Positions 14,527 to 22,846 are shown, counted from the stretch's first letter. The stretch is 23,362 nt of DNA from JANMMJ01 sp031373255 (GCA_031373255.1 JANMMJ010000186.1:1-23362), one strand, 5' to 3'. Program-made: numbers and translations. Notes: generated from the sequence alone by a model not told the origin.

Positions 14527-15855
14527 TTGCCTCTTCCCGATCACGTTCCATCTGATCCGATGCTGCCCAGGAAAACCGATGTCGTTGTCATCGGTGGGGG
14601 AATAATCGGTGTGTCGACGGCGTTGGAACTGGCGGAAAAGGGCGTCAATGTCACGCTGCTGGAAAAGGGCAAAATTGCCGCCGAGCAGTCCAGCCGCAAT
14701 TGGGGCTGGTGCCGCCAGATGGGACGTGATCCACGGGAAATTCCACTCATCATTGAGTCGCTTCGCGCCTGGCGGGGCATGAATGCGCGCCTTGGCAGCG
14801 AAACCGGGTTTCGCCAATGCGGTGTCGTCTACCTCTGCGAGACACCCCAGGAACTGACTGCCCGCGAACGCTGGTACGAGGAGATCGCCAAGCCTTATCG
14901 ACTTGAAACCCGCATGGTCACTGGCGAAGAAGCCGAGCGCCTGCAGCCTGGCTCGACCCGCAAATGGCGGGGAGCGCTCTACACCCCCGCCGATGGCCGC
15001 GCCGAACCGCAATTGGCGGCGTCGGTCATCGCCAACGGTGCCCGGCAGCGTGGTGCAAAAATTGTGACCGGCTGCGCTGCTCGCGGCTTCGAAACATCTG
15101 CTGGAAAAATTTCTGCGGTGATCACTGAGAGTGGCCGCATCGATTGCGCCGCAGTTGTACTTGCGGGCGGGGCCTGGTCGCGCCGCTTTCTCGGAAATTT
15201 TGGCATCCCGTTTCCACAGTTGACTGTGATCAATTCTGTCATGCGCACCGATCCAATTGAAACCGGGCTTGAAAAATCCTGCTCCGCCGGAAAATTCGCG
15301 TTCCGGAAACGTCTGGACGGGGGATACACAATTTCTCATCGGCATCTTTCCGTAGCTGATATCGTTCCGGATTCATTCAGGCAGTTCTTCGATTTTCTTC
15401 CCGCACTTCGTCTTGACTGGAACGGATTGAAACTGAGACTGGGCCAGCGCTTCGTTGACGAGGCCCGGTTGAAACGCAAGTGGCGCATGGATGAAATTTC
15501 TCCCTTCGAGAAAGTTCGAGTCCTTGATCCTGAACCGGTAGGTTCAATTCTTGATCAAGCTGCGGCGAGCTTGAGGGAGTATTATCCGGTATTTAGGTCC
15601 ATGCAGGTTGCCGAGCGTTGGGCTGGTGCGATTGACGCAACACCTGATGCCGTGCCTGTGATCTCGCCGATTGATGGAAGTCCAGGTCTATTTCTCGCAA
15701 GCGGCTTTTCTGGCCACGGTTTCGGTTTAGGACCGGGCGCCGGTAAACTCATGGCTGAACTGGTTTTGGGGAAGTCACCGTGCGTCGATCCTTCGCCTTT
15801 CAGATACGGGCGCTATTTCGACGGCAGCAACCCGCAACCGGTCACGGGGTTTTAA
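14527..15855 (+). CDS. FAD-dependent oxidoreductase, D-amino-acid dehydrogenase (DadA)-type
   Basis: Flavoprotein of the DAO superfamily, 442 residues from a TTG start or 431 from the ATG at 14560. The dinucleotide-binding motif VVVIGGGIIGVSTALELAEKG lies at about residues 19-39 (TTG numbering) and a second FAD block, VVLAGGAWSRRF, lies mid-protein. The C-terminal FAD-contacting region reads DATPDAVPVISP then GFSGHGFGLGPG. The SSRNWGWCRQMGRDPREIPL stretch marks a subgroup of rhizobial amine or amino-acid dehydrogenases whose substrate I cannot name. I keep the TTG because LPDHVPSD before the Rossmann strand looks like homologues I recall; neither start has a clear ribosome site. It begins 10 bases after the TraB-family gene and converges on a VOC gene 7 bases away. 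Confidence 0.84.
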   Translation: MPLPDHVPSDPMLPRKTDVVVIGGGIIGVSTALELAEKGVNVTLLEKGKIAAEQSSRNWGWCRQMGRDPREIPLIIESLRAWRGMNARLGSETGFRQCGVVYLCETPQELTARERWYEEIAKPYRLETRMVTGEEAERLQPGSTRKWRGALYTPADGRAEPQLAASVIANGARQRGAKIVTGCAARGFETSAGKISAVITESGRIDCAAVVLAGGAWSRRFLGNFGIPFPQLTVINSVMRTDPIETGLEKSCSAGKFAFRKRLDGGYTISHRHLSVADIVPDSFRQFFDFLPALRLDWNGLKLRLGQRFVDEARLKRKWRMDEISPFEKVRVLDPEPVGSILDQAAASLREYYPVFRSMQVAERWAGAIDATPDAVPVISPIDGSPGLFLASGFSGHGFGLGPGAGKLMAELVLGKSPCVDPSPFRYGRYFDGSNPQPVTGF

Positions 15856-15862
15856 CTGAGGT

Positions 15863-16315
15863 CTATTTCTCTGGCGCGAGTGCTATGCCAGGAACCCAGC
15901 AATAGCCTTCGTCGTCCAGCAGCACACACTCGCGGAGACCATGAGGCTTGTCCATCGAGCCCGCGAGGACAGTCCATCCACCACGGCGTGCCAGCACTTC
16001 GCATTGATCGGGATCGCTGCCATAGACCCGAAGTTCTACGCCGGCACCGCGGCCCTCGATGCCCTTGACCAATCCCGAGACGGGATTGTCCCGATACGTG
16101 TGGTCCGCATGCACCATGAAGTCAGATCCATTGAGCTTGAGTGCCGCAAAGTCTGAGTCAGCATAGGATGCCGTTGCACCAAGTACTGTTTCCAGGAATT
16201 TTACCTCCGCTGCAACGTCACGCACCAGAAGACTGATCCCAAGTCCGGGTCTAAGGGATCGGCCAAAGTCCGGAGGCGACATCCATGGGCTCTGGTCCGG
16301 CGCTCTTTTCTTCAC
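15863..16315 (-). CDS. VOC-family (glyoxalase/bleomycin-resistance fold) protein
   Basis: 150 residues from GTG. The VOC fold is recognisable in LGISLLVRDVAAEVKFLETVLGA (split here by function: first strand and helix), then FAALKLNGSDFMVHADHTY, and a second half with GAGVELRVYGSDPDQCEVL and LRECVLLDDEGYCWVPG. It resembles glyoxalase-like proteins lacking an assigned substrate. A GAGGA lies about 8 bases before the GTG, overlapping the stop of the upstream unknown gene, so translation of the two is probably coupled. An internal ATG at 16282 (MSPPDFG) is the alternative start. It shares the minus-strand cluster with a second VOC gene. Confidence 0.75.
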   Translation of the reverse strand: MKKRAPDQSPWMSPPDFGRSLRPGLGISLLVRDVAAEVKFLETVLGATASYADSDFAALKLNGSDFMVHADHTYRDNPVSGLVKGIEGRGAGVELRVYGSDPDQCEVLARRGGWTVLAGSMDKPHGLRECVLLDDEGYCWVPGIALAPEK

Positions 16316-16324
16316 GCTGCATCC

Positions 16325-16720
16325 TCAAGCTTGCAGAAGGAGATATTCTTGCGCGGTTTCGTCATCCCACATCACGGTGCAGGGTTGTATATCGTCCGGT
16401 GTCAGAACGCCCCTGCTGCGAAGCGTGAGCAAGAAAAGAACCGCCGCATCGGTTACGATCTCGGTCAGGTTCTCAGCCGAGAGATTCTGATCGATGATGC
16501 GGGAAAGCCGGGCACCAGCGGCTTTGCTCATGATTGTCAGTTCATCACCGGAAAGTTCCGTCGCCGTCTGCCAGCTTTCAAGGAGATCGAGCCGGTCAAC
16601 CTCCGCGATAAGTTTTTCGCCAACGATCAGCGGCATATTTCCCCGTGCGTGAATTCCCGCAATATCCATGTCGGGGCTGTCGCGGCCTGGAAGTGTAACG
16701 GTAAGCGGTGTGACTGGCAT
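16325..16720 (-). CDS. Hypothetical protein, 131 residues
   Basis: I do not recognise this protein. It is acidic and helical, with no signal peptide, membrane segment, Cys-based metal motif or obvious enzyme signature. The N-terminus (MPVTPLTVTLPGRDSPDM) reads like a beta strand with a loop, and the rest contains leucine-rich helices (VDRLDLLESWQTATEL, IVTDAAVLFLLTLRSRG) and the tail MWDDETAQEYLLLQA. The ATG at 16720 is chosen because GGAGAGG precedes it by 6 bases; the frame continues upstream to 16795 but would overlap the preceding VOC gene. It lies 56 bases after one VOC gene and 9 bases before the other, on the same strand, so a shared transcript is likely. Confidence 0.68.
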   Translation of the reverse strand: MPVTPLTVTLPGRDSPDMDIAGIHARGNMPLIVGEKLIAEVDRLDLLESWQTATELSGDELTIMSKAAGARLSRIIDQNLSAENLTEIVTDAAVLFLLTLRSRGVLTPDDIQPCTVMWDDETAQEYLLLQA

Positions 16721-16776
16721 GATGAACCTCTCCGCGAGGACATTGCCGCGTCTTCCTTGCCAAGACGTTAACCATG

Positions 16777-17163
16777 TTAGCCAGGCAGGTGGCAAACGGC
16801 TTCTACATTGTGGCCGTCAGGATCGAGGACAAATGCACCATAGTAATGTTCGTGATAATGCGGCCTGAGACCCGGCCCGCCATTGTCCTGTCCACCTGCG
16901 GCTATTGCCGCCTGATAAAAGGCATCCACGGTCGCACGATTGGGCGCTGTAAAAGCGACATGAATACCGGACGCATGTTTGGCTCCCGAGCCAATCCAGA
17001 AAAATGGCAGATCCGATCCAAAGCCCACGTAAGAATCTTCACCACCGGTCATTTCAGGCGTGACATCCATAAGGACAGCGATACCAAGTGGTGCGAGTGC
17101 CAGCTCGTAAAATTTGCGAGCCTTATCAAGGTCACTCACGGAAAAACCTATATGGTCGATCAT
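16777..17163 (-). CDS. VOC-family protein (glyoxalase-like metal-binding fold)
   Basis: Complete 128-residue VOC protein. The motif MIDHIGFSVSDLDKARKFYE provides His4; GIHVAFTA provides His68; and YYGAFVLDPDGHNVEAVCH provides Glu121, giving the usual metal triad. Such proteins catalyse isomerisation, ring opening or antibiotic-thiol chemistry, and the sequence does not tell which. The ATG is preceded by AGAGGA at good spacing; an upstream in-frame start at 17211 adds a poorly conserved tail. It lies downstream of the BcsL-type acetyltransferase gene (102 bases) and upstream of the unknown 131-residue protein. Confidence 0.85.
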   Translation of the reverse strand: MIDHIGFSVSDLDKARKFYELALAPLGIAVLMDVTPEMTGGEDSYVGFGSDLPFFWIGSGAKHASGIHVAFTAPNRATVDAFYQAAIAAGGQDNGGPGLRPHYHEHYYGAFVLDPDGHNVEAVCHLPG

Positions 17164-17265
17164 CGGAACATCCTCTGGCTGAAGTAAAAAAGCCGAGCTG
17201 GTGTACCACATCCGGCGGCATGCACATTCACCCCAACACTTCCGAGCGCCGATGAGAAAGCCGCT

Positions 17266-18408
17266 TTACAAGACCTCTTGCCCGGGATCTCGTTGTCCGT
17301 CGCCGTTAATGAGCGCGCGAAGCCAGGTAAAACCGGACCAAAGCAGGGGTGATTGTTTGACCACGCGCTTAGCATAGGCAACGGTGAAAGCACCCAGCGC
17401 CCACGGCGCTCCCCTGAGGGTCACGAAATGTATCGCCTCATGCAAAGGGATAGCCCGGTCTGCCCAGTGCAGCTTGTAGGGTGTATCGCCAGAGGAGAAG
17501 TCGAGTTCCTCCAATCCGCTCTGGCAGCATGCTTCGATCATCCGCCGCAGCGCGGCATCACCGGGCGAGTATTTTCGCGCTTCGCCGGAGTTCAAGGAGG
17601 AAATGAGCGCCCAGAATGTGCCATGATAAGCACCTCCCAGCATCATCGCTGACAGCTCACCATCAATTGTAAGGTGATACGGAAGCAGTACGCCATCGAT
17701 GTCGGCAAGCCGGTGAACAAAGTCTCGTTCAGCGGCGCTGAACACGCCGCGAATGCCGTTCTCCGCCAGCCTGAACTCCTGATGTTTGAACATCTGGTCG
17801 ATAAGCTGATGAGTCTGCTCCCGGGAATCGGGTAGTCCGAAACGGACATCGCCCACCTTTTCAAGCTTGGCATCTCGCTTGCGGTTTCCCCGCCGCGTAT
17901 CACTGGATCTCTTCTCGGCATAAAGCTCTTCATAACTGGCCCGGAGCGTCATCGCGTAGGACCTATTTGCACCGCTGACCGTTGAAAGATCGCCGAGAGG
18001 ATGCGGATAGCCATGCAGATTCTCAGGAAGCTCTTTCAAGTGGATCGCGTCAATTTCACCTACGCTATGGAAAATCTGCCAGCCTTGTGTGCCGAACCAT
18101 TCCTTCGCTGAAGGAAGAAAATCGCGGTCAAAGAGTCCATAGCCATAGTTGATCTGCCTCGATCCTATCCACTCAACGACTTTGATGCCGTTCGTCTGCC
18201 GAATTGCAAAGGGGAGGAGAAACATGAGTCTCCCGTCCTCATCCCGCCCGGTGACAATGCAGGCTGCTGCATCCTCTGCGCGTCCGGCGGTCTCGATCCA
18301 GGCATGGCACCATTCGAAGGTCTGATAGAAGGTGCCAACAGCGACGGCCTGAAAATCGCGCCAGTCACGCTCAATCAATTCAATACTATGGTTAACAGCA
18401 ATCTGCAT
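17266..18408 (-). CDS. BcsL/CelD-type GNAT-family acetyltransferase
   Basis: 380-residue cytosolic protein of the CelD/BcsL group (GNAT fold, acetyltransferase domain 6). The N-terminal part carries TFYQTFEWCHAWIE (about 26-39), a common opening of the group. The middle has the basic helix RSSDTRRGNRKRDAKLEKVG, and the second half has LPYHLTIDGELSAMMLGGAY and YSPGDAALRRMIEACCQSG, followed by ELDFSSGDTPYKLHWAD, the C-terminal hallmark. Family members are linked to cellulose or exopolysaccharide synthesis, but the acetyl acceptor is unproved. It is divergent from a polysaccharide deacetylase across 181 bases. The ATG (MQIAVNHSIELIERDW) is taken because upstream sequence becomes unlike protein. 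Confidence 0.85.
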   Translation of the reverse strand: MQIAVNHSIELIERDWRDFQAVAVGTFYQTFEWCHAWIETAGRAEDAAACIVTGRDEDGRLMFLLPFAIRQTNGIKVVEWIGSRQINYGYGLFDRDFLPSAKEWFGTQGWQIFHSVGEIDAIHLKELPENLHGYPHPLGDLSTVSGANRSYAMTLRASYEELYAEKRSSDTRRGNRKRDAKLEKVGDVRFGLPDSREQTHQLIDQMFKHQEFRLAENGIRGVFSAAERDFVHRLADIDGVLLPYHLTIDGELSAMMLGGAYHGTFWALISSLNSGEARKYSPGDAALRRMIEACCQSGLEELDFSSGDTPYKLHWADRAIPLHEAIHFVTLRGAPWALGAFTVAYAKRVVKQSPLLWSGFTWLRALINGDGQRDPGQEVL

Positions 18409-18589
18409 GGCTTAGCTGTTCACCGAAAGTCCTGGCAAGATCGGATCCTGCGTCCTTTCGCCCGAATTTCCCCCATTACATGCGCGTTTATTGTATCGCG
18501 CCGCGCCCATCGCTGGAGTGAAGTAGCAAAACATCTTCAACATTTGCTTGATATTGTGCCCGTCTGTCTGGGAACGATTCAATCCTGCC

Positions 18590-19648
18590 ATGAACCGAGC
18601 GGCAATTCTAAAGACAAGTCTTGATGTCTTGTTTTATTCTGGAGCATCTCACGGCCTGAAAAGGGTTCTGGGAGGCCTGGGAGCAATATTCATGCTGCAT
18701 CACGTCATCCCGGGCGGCGGCCACCAGCGGGGTTTTGCGCCGAACGCCGGACTGGAGATCACGCCCGAGTTCCTTGATGCTGCAATAACCCGGGCCGTGG
18801 CTCTGGGTTACGAACTCATCTCCTTGAACGATGCGGTTCAAAGACTGGAAGCAGGCCAAACGGGTAGCCGCCCTTTCGCAGTATTCACCCTTGATGACGC
18901 TTATCGCGATAATTTGGAGCACGCCTTACCGGTATTTAGGCGTCACAAATGTCCATTTACCGTCTTCGTTGCGCCCGCGATAGCAAATGGCCATTGCGAA
19001 CTGTGGTGGCGGGGCCTTGAGGCAATCGTTAACTCTACCCCTCGCCTGAAAGTAAACGTATCCGGGGTCGACTTTGATCTGGTCGCCGAAAGCAAGGTGC
19101 AGAAGACCGCTGCCTTTGAGCAGATCTATTGGCCAGTACGCAATTTACCAGAGCATGAACAACGCCGCTGGATTCGCGAGGTATCGCAAACTCATAACAT
19201 CGATCTCGACGCCATGTGCAGGGGTTTGGCAATGTCGTGGAATGAGCTGCGTGAAGTCGCCTCGGAACCCCTCTGCACTGTCGGCGCCCATACAGTCAAC
19301 CACTATGCCATCGCCAAGCTGTCTCCTGAGGAAGCGAGGTTTGAGGTGGTTAGCTCGCGAGAACAGATCGAACGTGAACTGGGCCAGCGTATTGATCTGT
19401 TTGCCTATCCCTATGGCGATGAGGCGTCGGCTGGCCCGCGTGATTTTGCGATTGTCCAGGATGCCGGTTATCGTGCTGCGGTCACGACGCGCAAGGGCCT
19501 TGTCTACAACAAGCACCGCAATCATCTGACCGCCTTGCCGCGCGTCTCTCTCAATGGCGCTTTCCAGAAACTTCGCTATCTCGACGTTTTGCTGTCCGGA
19601 ACTGCATTTATGATCTGGAACGGTTTTCGGCCCGTCTCCGAGAGCTAG
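18590..19648 (+). CDS. Polysaccharide deacetylase (NodB homology) family protein
   Basis: 352-residue carbohydrate esterase 4-type protein. Metal-binding residues are visible: Asp102-Asp103 in FTLDDAYRDN, and His234/His238 in GAHTVNHYAI. GAIFMLHHVIP (about 31-41) is the usual start of the domain, and LFAYPYGDEAS the motif that follows. It should remove N-acetyl groups from a cell-envelope or exported sugar polymer. No clear cleavable signal is present, and the residue-20 to 40 segment is only moderately hydrophobic. The ATG (MNRAAILKTS) is preferred over an in-frame TTG at 18548. Its stop codon overlaps that of DUF2842 on the other strand. Confidence 0.9.
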   Translation: MNRAAILKTSLDVLFYSGASHGLKRVLGGLGAIFMLHHVIPGGGHQRGFAPNAGLEITPEFLDAAITRAVALGYELISLNDAVQRLEAGQTGSRPFAVFTLDDAYRDNLEHALPVFRRHKCPFTVFVAPAIANGHCELWWRGLEAIVNSTPRLKVNVSGVDFDLVAESKVQKTAAFEQIYWPVRNLPEHEQRRWIREVSQTHNIDLDAMCRGLAMSWNELREVASEPLCTVGAHTVNHYAIAKLSPEEARFEVVSSREQIERELGQRIDLFAYPYGDEASAGPRDFAIVQDAGYRAAVTTRKGLVYNKHRNHLTALPRVSLNGAFQKLRYLDVLLSGTAFMIWNGFRPVSES

Positions 19649-19857
19649 ACATTTGGGCCGCTGCTCGACATCCACTTGATAATGGCCATTGCCACCGGAA
19701 CCCATCCCAGCCCCGCGACCACAAAATAGGCGAGTTCCAGAATCTTCCCTTGCCCCGCAACGTATTGTGCGCCCAAGGCCATCGCCACCAGACTGTAGAT
19801 CACCATAAAGCCAACAGTCGCGAAGACGCCGACGAGTTTTTTTCCGCGAATGCCCAT
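19645..19857 (-). CDS. DUF2842 small membrane protein
   Basis: 70-residue protein with a basic N-terminus (MGIRGKKL) and two hydrophobic helices, VGVFATVGFMVIYSLVAMAL and ILELAYFVVAGLGWVPVAMA, ending IIKWMSS. Length and the AYFVVAGLGWV motif match DUF2842, an uncharacterised inner-membrane family of Alphaproteobacteria. AAGG precedes the ATG by about 7 bases; longer frames to 20019 would run through the ctaA start region and are not real. It is divergent from heme A synthase across 98 bases, and from memory the same pair is often adjacent in related genomes. A role in cytochrome oxidase biogenesis is only a guess from location. Confidence 0.85.
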   Translation of the reverse strand: MGIRGKKLVGVFATVGFMVIYSLVAMALGAQYVAGQGKILELAYFVVAGLGWVPVAMAIIKWMSSSGPNV

Positions 19858-19955
19858 TCTGAACCTTGCCCGATCCGGACAATCGGGCGCAAGTGCGCAT
19901 TCGCCGCGGCCAGAGTCTTGATCATTTGGCGGATGGGTTCTATTGCGATCATGAT

Positions 19956-21017
19956 ATGGCGGATACCTCATCAACCAAGTCACTCCGGACGGTCCGCGCA
20001 TGGCTATGGCTGCTCGCACTTCTGGTCTTTTGCATGGTTATCCTGGGTGGAGCAACACGGCTGACCGACAGCGGCCTATCAATTACGGAGTGGCAGCCAA
20101 TCATGGGAGCCATTCCTCCATTTTCCGCCGCGGACTGGCAGGAAGCCTTTGAGAGGTACAAGCTGATACCCGAGTACACCACTCAAAATATCGGCATGAG
20201 CCTGTCGGAGTTTCAGTACATCTACTGGTGGGAGTGGAGTCATCGTTTACTCGGCCGTCTGATCGGCATCGCTTTCTTGTTACCCTTTGTTTATTTCCTG
20301 ATCACCCGAACGATATCCAGAAAACTTTTTTGGCAATTATCTGCGCTCTCTCTGCTTGGCGCAGCTCAAGGAGCGCTCGGCTGGTATATGGTGCAGTCGG
20401 GCTTGGTTGACCGCGTCGACGTGAGCCAGTACCGGCTGGCAGCTCATCTTACTCTGGCGGCAGCGCTGATGGCCGCTCTTATCTGGACAGCACTTGGCAT
20501 TGAAAACATGCGTCGTTGGCAGCCGCAGCGCGGAACGCGTGGCGCCCTCATCCTTGTGATGATGATCCTGCTACAGATCGCAGCAGGCGGCTTCGTTGCC
20601 GGGCTCGACGCTGGAATGGGATACAACACTTGGCCGAAAATGGATGGCCATTGGATTCCATCCGGTCTCCTGTCGATCAGCCCTACATGGCGTAACTTCT
20701 TTGAAAGCGCCATGACTGTGCAATTCGATCACCGCGTTCTGGCATATCTGATCGCTGTAATGGCAATCATTCACGCCTGGCGGACATTTTCCATTTCGGC
20801 GTTCATCCTGGCCTATCTGATCTTTGTGCAGATCGGCATGGGTATCTTCGCCGTCATTCTGCAGGTTCCGTTTTCATTGGCACTGGCTCACCAGGGCGGC
20901 GCGCTCATCGTACTGGCAGCAGCTGTTTGGCATCTGCATCGTAAAGCCTTGGTGAAACAGGTTGAACCTGATCAGCCCAGATCTATCATGCCATCGCTTC
21001 TTCCAGATCGGCGATAA
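19956..21017 (+). CDS. ctaA: Heme A synthase (COX15/CtaA)
   Basis: Inner-membrane enzyme that oxidises the heme O methyl group to formyl to make heme A for cytochrome c oxidase; 353 residues. Eight membrane helices are evident. The four conserved heme-ligand or active-site His are His96 (EWSHRLLGR), His164 (LAAHLT), His259 (QFDHRVLAY) and His312 (LAHQGGA). GGATRLTDSGLSI and YNTWPKMDG are the COX15-type family motifs. The ATG giving MADTSSTKS is preferred; an upstream in-frame start at 19866 adds a tail unlike a membrane protein. The ribosome site is weak. The last 32 bases overlap the end of the convergent methionine gene. Confidence 0.95.
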   Translation: MADTSSTKSLRTVRAWLWLLALLVFCMVILGGATRLTDSGLSITEWQPIMGAIPPFSAADWQEAFERYKLIPEYTTQNIGMSLSEFQYIYWWEWSHRLLGRLIGIAFLLPFVYFLITRTISRKLFWQLSALSLLGAAQGALGWYMVQSGLVDRVDVSQYRLAAHLTLAAALMAALIWTALGIENMRRWQPQRGTRGALILVMMILLQIAAGGFVAGLDAGMGYNTWPKMDGHWIPSGLLSISPTWRNFFESAMTVQFDHRVLAYLIAVMAIIHAWRTFSISAFILAYLIFVQIGMGIFAVILQVPFSLALAHQGGALIVLAAAVWHLHRKALVKQVEPDQPRSIMPSLLPDRR

Positions 21018-22263
21018 TATCGTTGACATCTTCAATGCCGAGAGAGAGCCGCACGACATCGTCCCCGGCGCCCGCCGCTTTTCTCTGTTCCGATGAAAGC
21101 TGGCTGTGTGTCGTCGACGCCGGATGAATGATCAAAGAGCGCGTGTCGCCTATATTTGCAAGATGTGACAGCAGCCTGGCACTGGAAACCACCTTCACGC
21201 CCGCGTCATACCCGCCCTTCAGACCAAAGGTGAAAACCGCACCGGCGCCATTTGGACAGTATTTTTGATGCAGCGCATAGTGCTTGTGATCCTTGAGGCC
21301 GGCATAGTTTACCCAGGATACGTTGGGGTGTTTCACCAGCCATTGGGCAACCTTGAGCGCGTTGTCGCAATGCCTCTGGAGCCGCAGGGAAAGTGTTTCC
21401 ATGCCGGTGAGAATCAGAAACGCGTTAAGGGGTGCAATGGAGGGACCAAGATCGCGCAAACCCAGCACCCGCGCTGCGATCGCAAAGGCTATGCCCCCGA
21501 ATGTCTCATAGAGTTTAAGTCCATGGTATGAGGCATTAGGTTCCGATAACAGCGGATACTTTCCGCTTTTCGACCAGTCGAAGTTGCCTCCGTCTACGAT
21601 GATGCCTCCCATCGAATTGCCATGCCCGCCCATGAACTTCGTGAGCGAATGGATGACAATGTTTGCACCATGATCGAATGGCTTGACCAGATAGGGAGTG
21701 GCAAGTGTGTTATCGACGATCAGGGGCACGCCGGCTTTTCGGGCAATCTTTGCGACAGCAGCGATATCCATGACCATTCCGCCGGGATTGCAAATCGACT
21801 CGATGAAAATCGCTTTGGTTTTCTCGCTGACCGCTTTTTCAATTGATCCAAGATCCTCGCCATCGGCCCACACAACATGCCAGCCGAAGGATTTGAACGA
21901 ATGATTGAATTGGTTGATGGAGCCGCCGTAAAGTTGGCGAACCGCGACGAATTCATCGCCAGGCTGCATGATTGTGTGGAAAGCAAGCAGTTGGGCGGCA
22001 TGGCCGGAAGCAACGGCCAACGCAGCCGTGCCCCCTTCCAACGCTGCGACTTTGGATTCGAGAACCGCTTGCGTCGGATTCATGATACGCGTGTAGATGT
22101 TTCCAAAGGCCCGCAGCGCGAAGAGATCGGCAGCGTGCTTTACATCTTCAAAGACATAGGCAGTTGTTTGATAGATGGGCGTAACCCGTGCGCCGGTCGC
22201 CGGATCAGGCTGGGCCCCTGCGTGGATTGCCAGGGTGTCGAAGCCATAGGTTTTGTCGCTCAT
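20986..22263 (-). CDS. metY: O-acetylhomoserine aminocarboxypropyltransferase (sulfhydrylase)
   Basis: PLP enzyme of the Cys/Met metabolism family making homocysteine from O-acetylhomoserine and sulfide in the cytosol; 425 residues. The opening FDTLAIHAGAQPDPATGAR and TPIYQTTAYVFED match OAH sulfhydrylases, with YTRIMNPT (Tyr57, Arg59), Asp184 (IVDNT) and PLP Lys209 in SLTKFMGGHGN. The late SLIIHPASTTHSQ and VRLSLGIEDVNDII are the conserved C-terminal blocks. The ATG at 22263 is preferred because GGAAGTGAT precedes it; an upstream ATG would start at that ribosome site. It lies 96 bases downstream of the response regulator. I looked for a SAM-II riboswitch in that gap and did not find it. Confidence 0.95.
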   Translation of the reverse strand: MSDKTYGFDTLAIHAGAQPDPATGARVTPIYQTTAYVFEDVKHAADLFALRAFGNIYTRIMNPTQAVLESKVAALEGGTAALAVASGHAAQLLAFHTIMQPGDEFVAVRQLYGGSINQFNHSFKSFGWHVVWADGEDLGSIEKAVSEKTKAIFIESICNPGGMVMDIAAVAKIARKAGVPLIVDNTLATPYLVKPFDHGANIVIHSLTKFMGGHGNSMGGIIVDGGNFDWSKSGKYPLLSEPNASYHGLKLYETFGGIAFAIAARVLGLRDLGPSIAPLNAFLILTGMETLSLRLQRHCDNALKVAQWLVKHPNVSWVNYAGLKDHKHYALHQKYCPNGAGAVFTFGLKGGYDAGVKVVSSARLLSHLANIGDTRSLIIHPASTTHSQLSSEQRKAAGAGDDVVRLSLGIEDVNDIIADLEEAMA

Positions 22264-22359
22264 TTTATCACTTCCCACTGTTCGGTATTTCAGCGGAAAG
22301 ATTTACCCCACTCTGGAGGCGACAACAATCAGGAGCTTATCTGTTTATTCGAAGGCCGG

Positions 22360-22758
22360 TTATGCGGCGAGACTTTCGGCATGATCCATGGCACGGCGCA
22401 CCGTCCCGATGAGTTTTTCGGGCTCAACGGGTTTTTTCATGAAGTCGAAGAGATTGAGATGAAGAGCCCGAATGGCCGTCGCCTGCTCGACGTCTGCGGT
22501 AATCATGACGTAGCAGGCCTTGCATCCCATGGACTGGAGGCTTTCAACCACATCCAGGCCATTCTTCAGGCTGCCGAGACGGTAGTCGAAGAGACCAACA
22601 GAAAAAGTCCGGTCGACAGCAAATTCAAGTGCCGAATCTGCGTCGGAGAAACCCCTCACCTTGTAGCCGAAATCAGCTAGAAGTTCCGCCATGCTTGTCA
22701 GCAGGTCGATATCGTCATCGACAATCATGATATCGATATGTCGGTTATCGACAGCCAT
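22360..22758 (-). CDS. Stand-alone receiver-domain response regulator
   Basis: 132 residues forming one CheY-like receiver domain with no output domain. The acidic pair is Asp14-Asp15 (MIVDDD), the phospho-acceptor Asp58 (LFDYRLG), switch Thr87 (MITAD), and Lys109 in MKKPV. It may act by protein-protein contact or relay phosphate, and no histidine kinase is in the window. GAGGC is just upstream of the ATG. It lies between lpdA and metY on the same strand; 88 bases separate it from lpdA. The partner and pathway are unknown. Confidence 0.9.
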   Translation of the reverse strand: MAVDNRHIDIMIVDDDIDLLTSMAELLADFGYKVRGFSDADSALEFAVDRTFSVGLFDYRLGSLKNGLDVVESLQSMGCKACYVMITADVEQATAIRALHLNLFDFMKKPVEPEKLIGTVRRAMDHAESLAA

Positions 22759-22846
22759 CCGAAGCCTCGCGGTAATAGTTCAATACTGTAACGATTGTTC
22801 TAGTCGGGGTTTACAATCAGTTAACAGCCGGGAATCTTGGTACTTT

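Noticed and set aside
17185..17219. Terminator-like hairpin after the acetyltransferase gene (minus strand, six T)
   Set aside because: The best fold has only a 4-bp stem, an internal loop and a 3-bp stem, too weak to call despite the T-run.
22264..22359. Possible SAM-II or other methionine riboswitch upstream of metY
   Set aside because: The gap was read on the minus strand. I found no GATTT followed at the right distance by a GCTAAA-like core and no matching stem arrangement; only a normal ribosome site is convincing.
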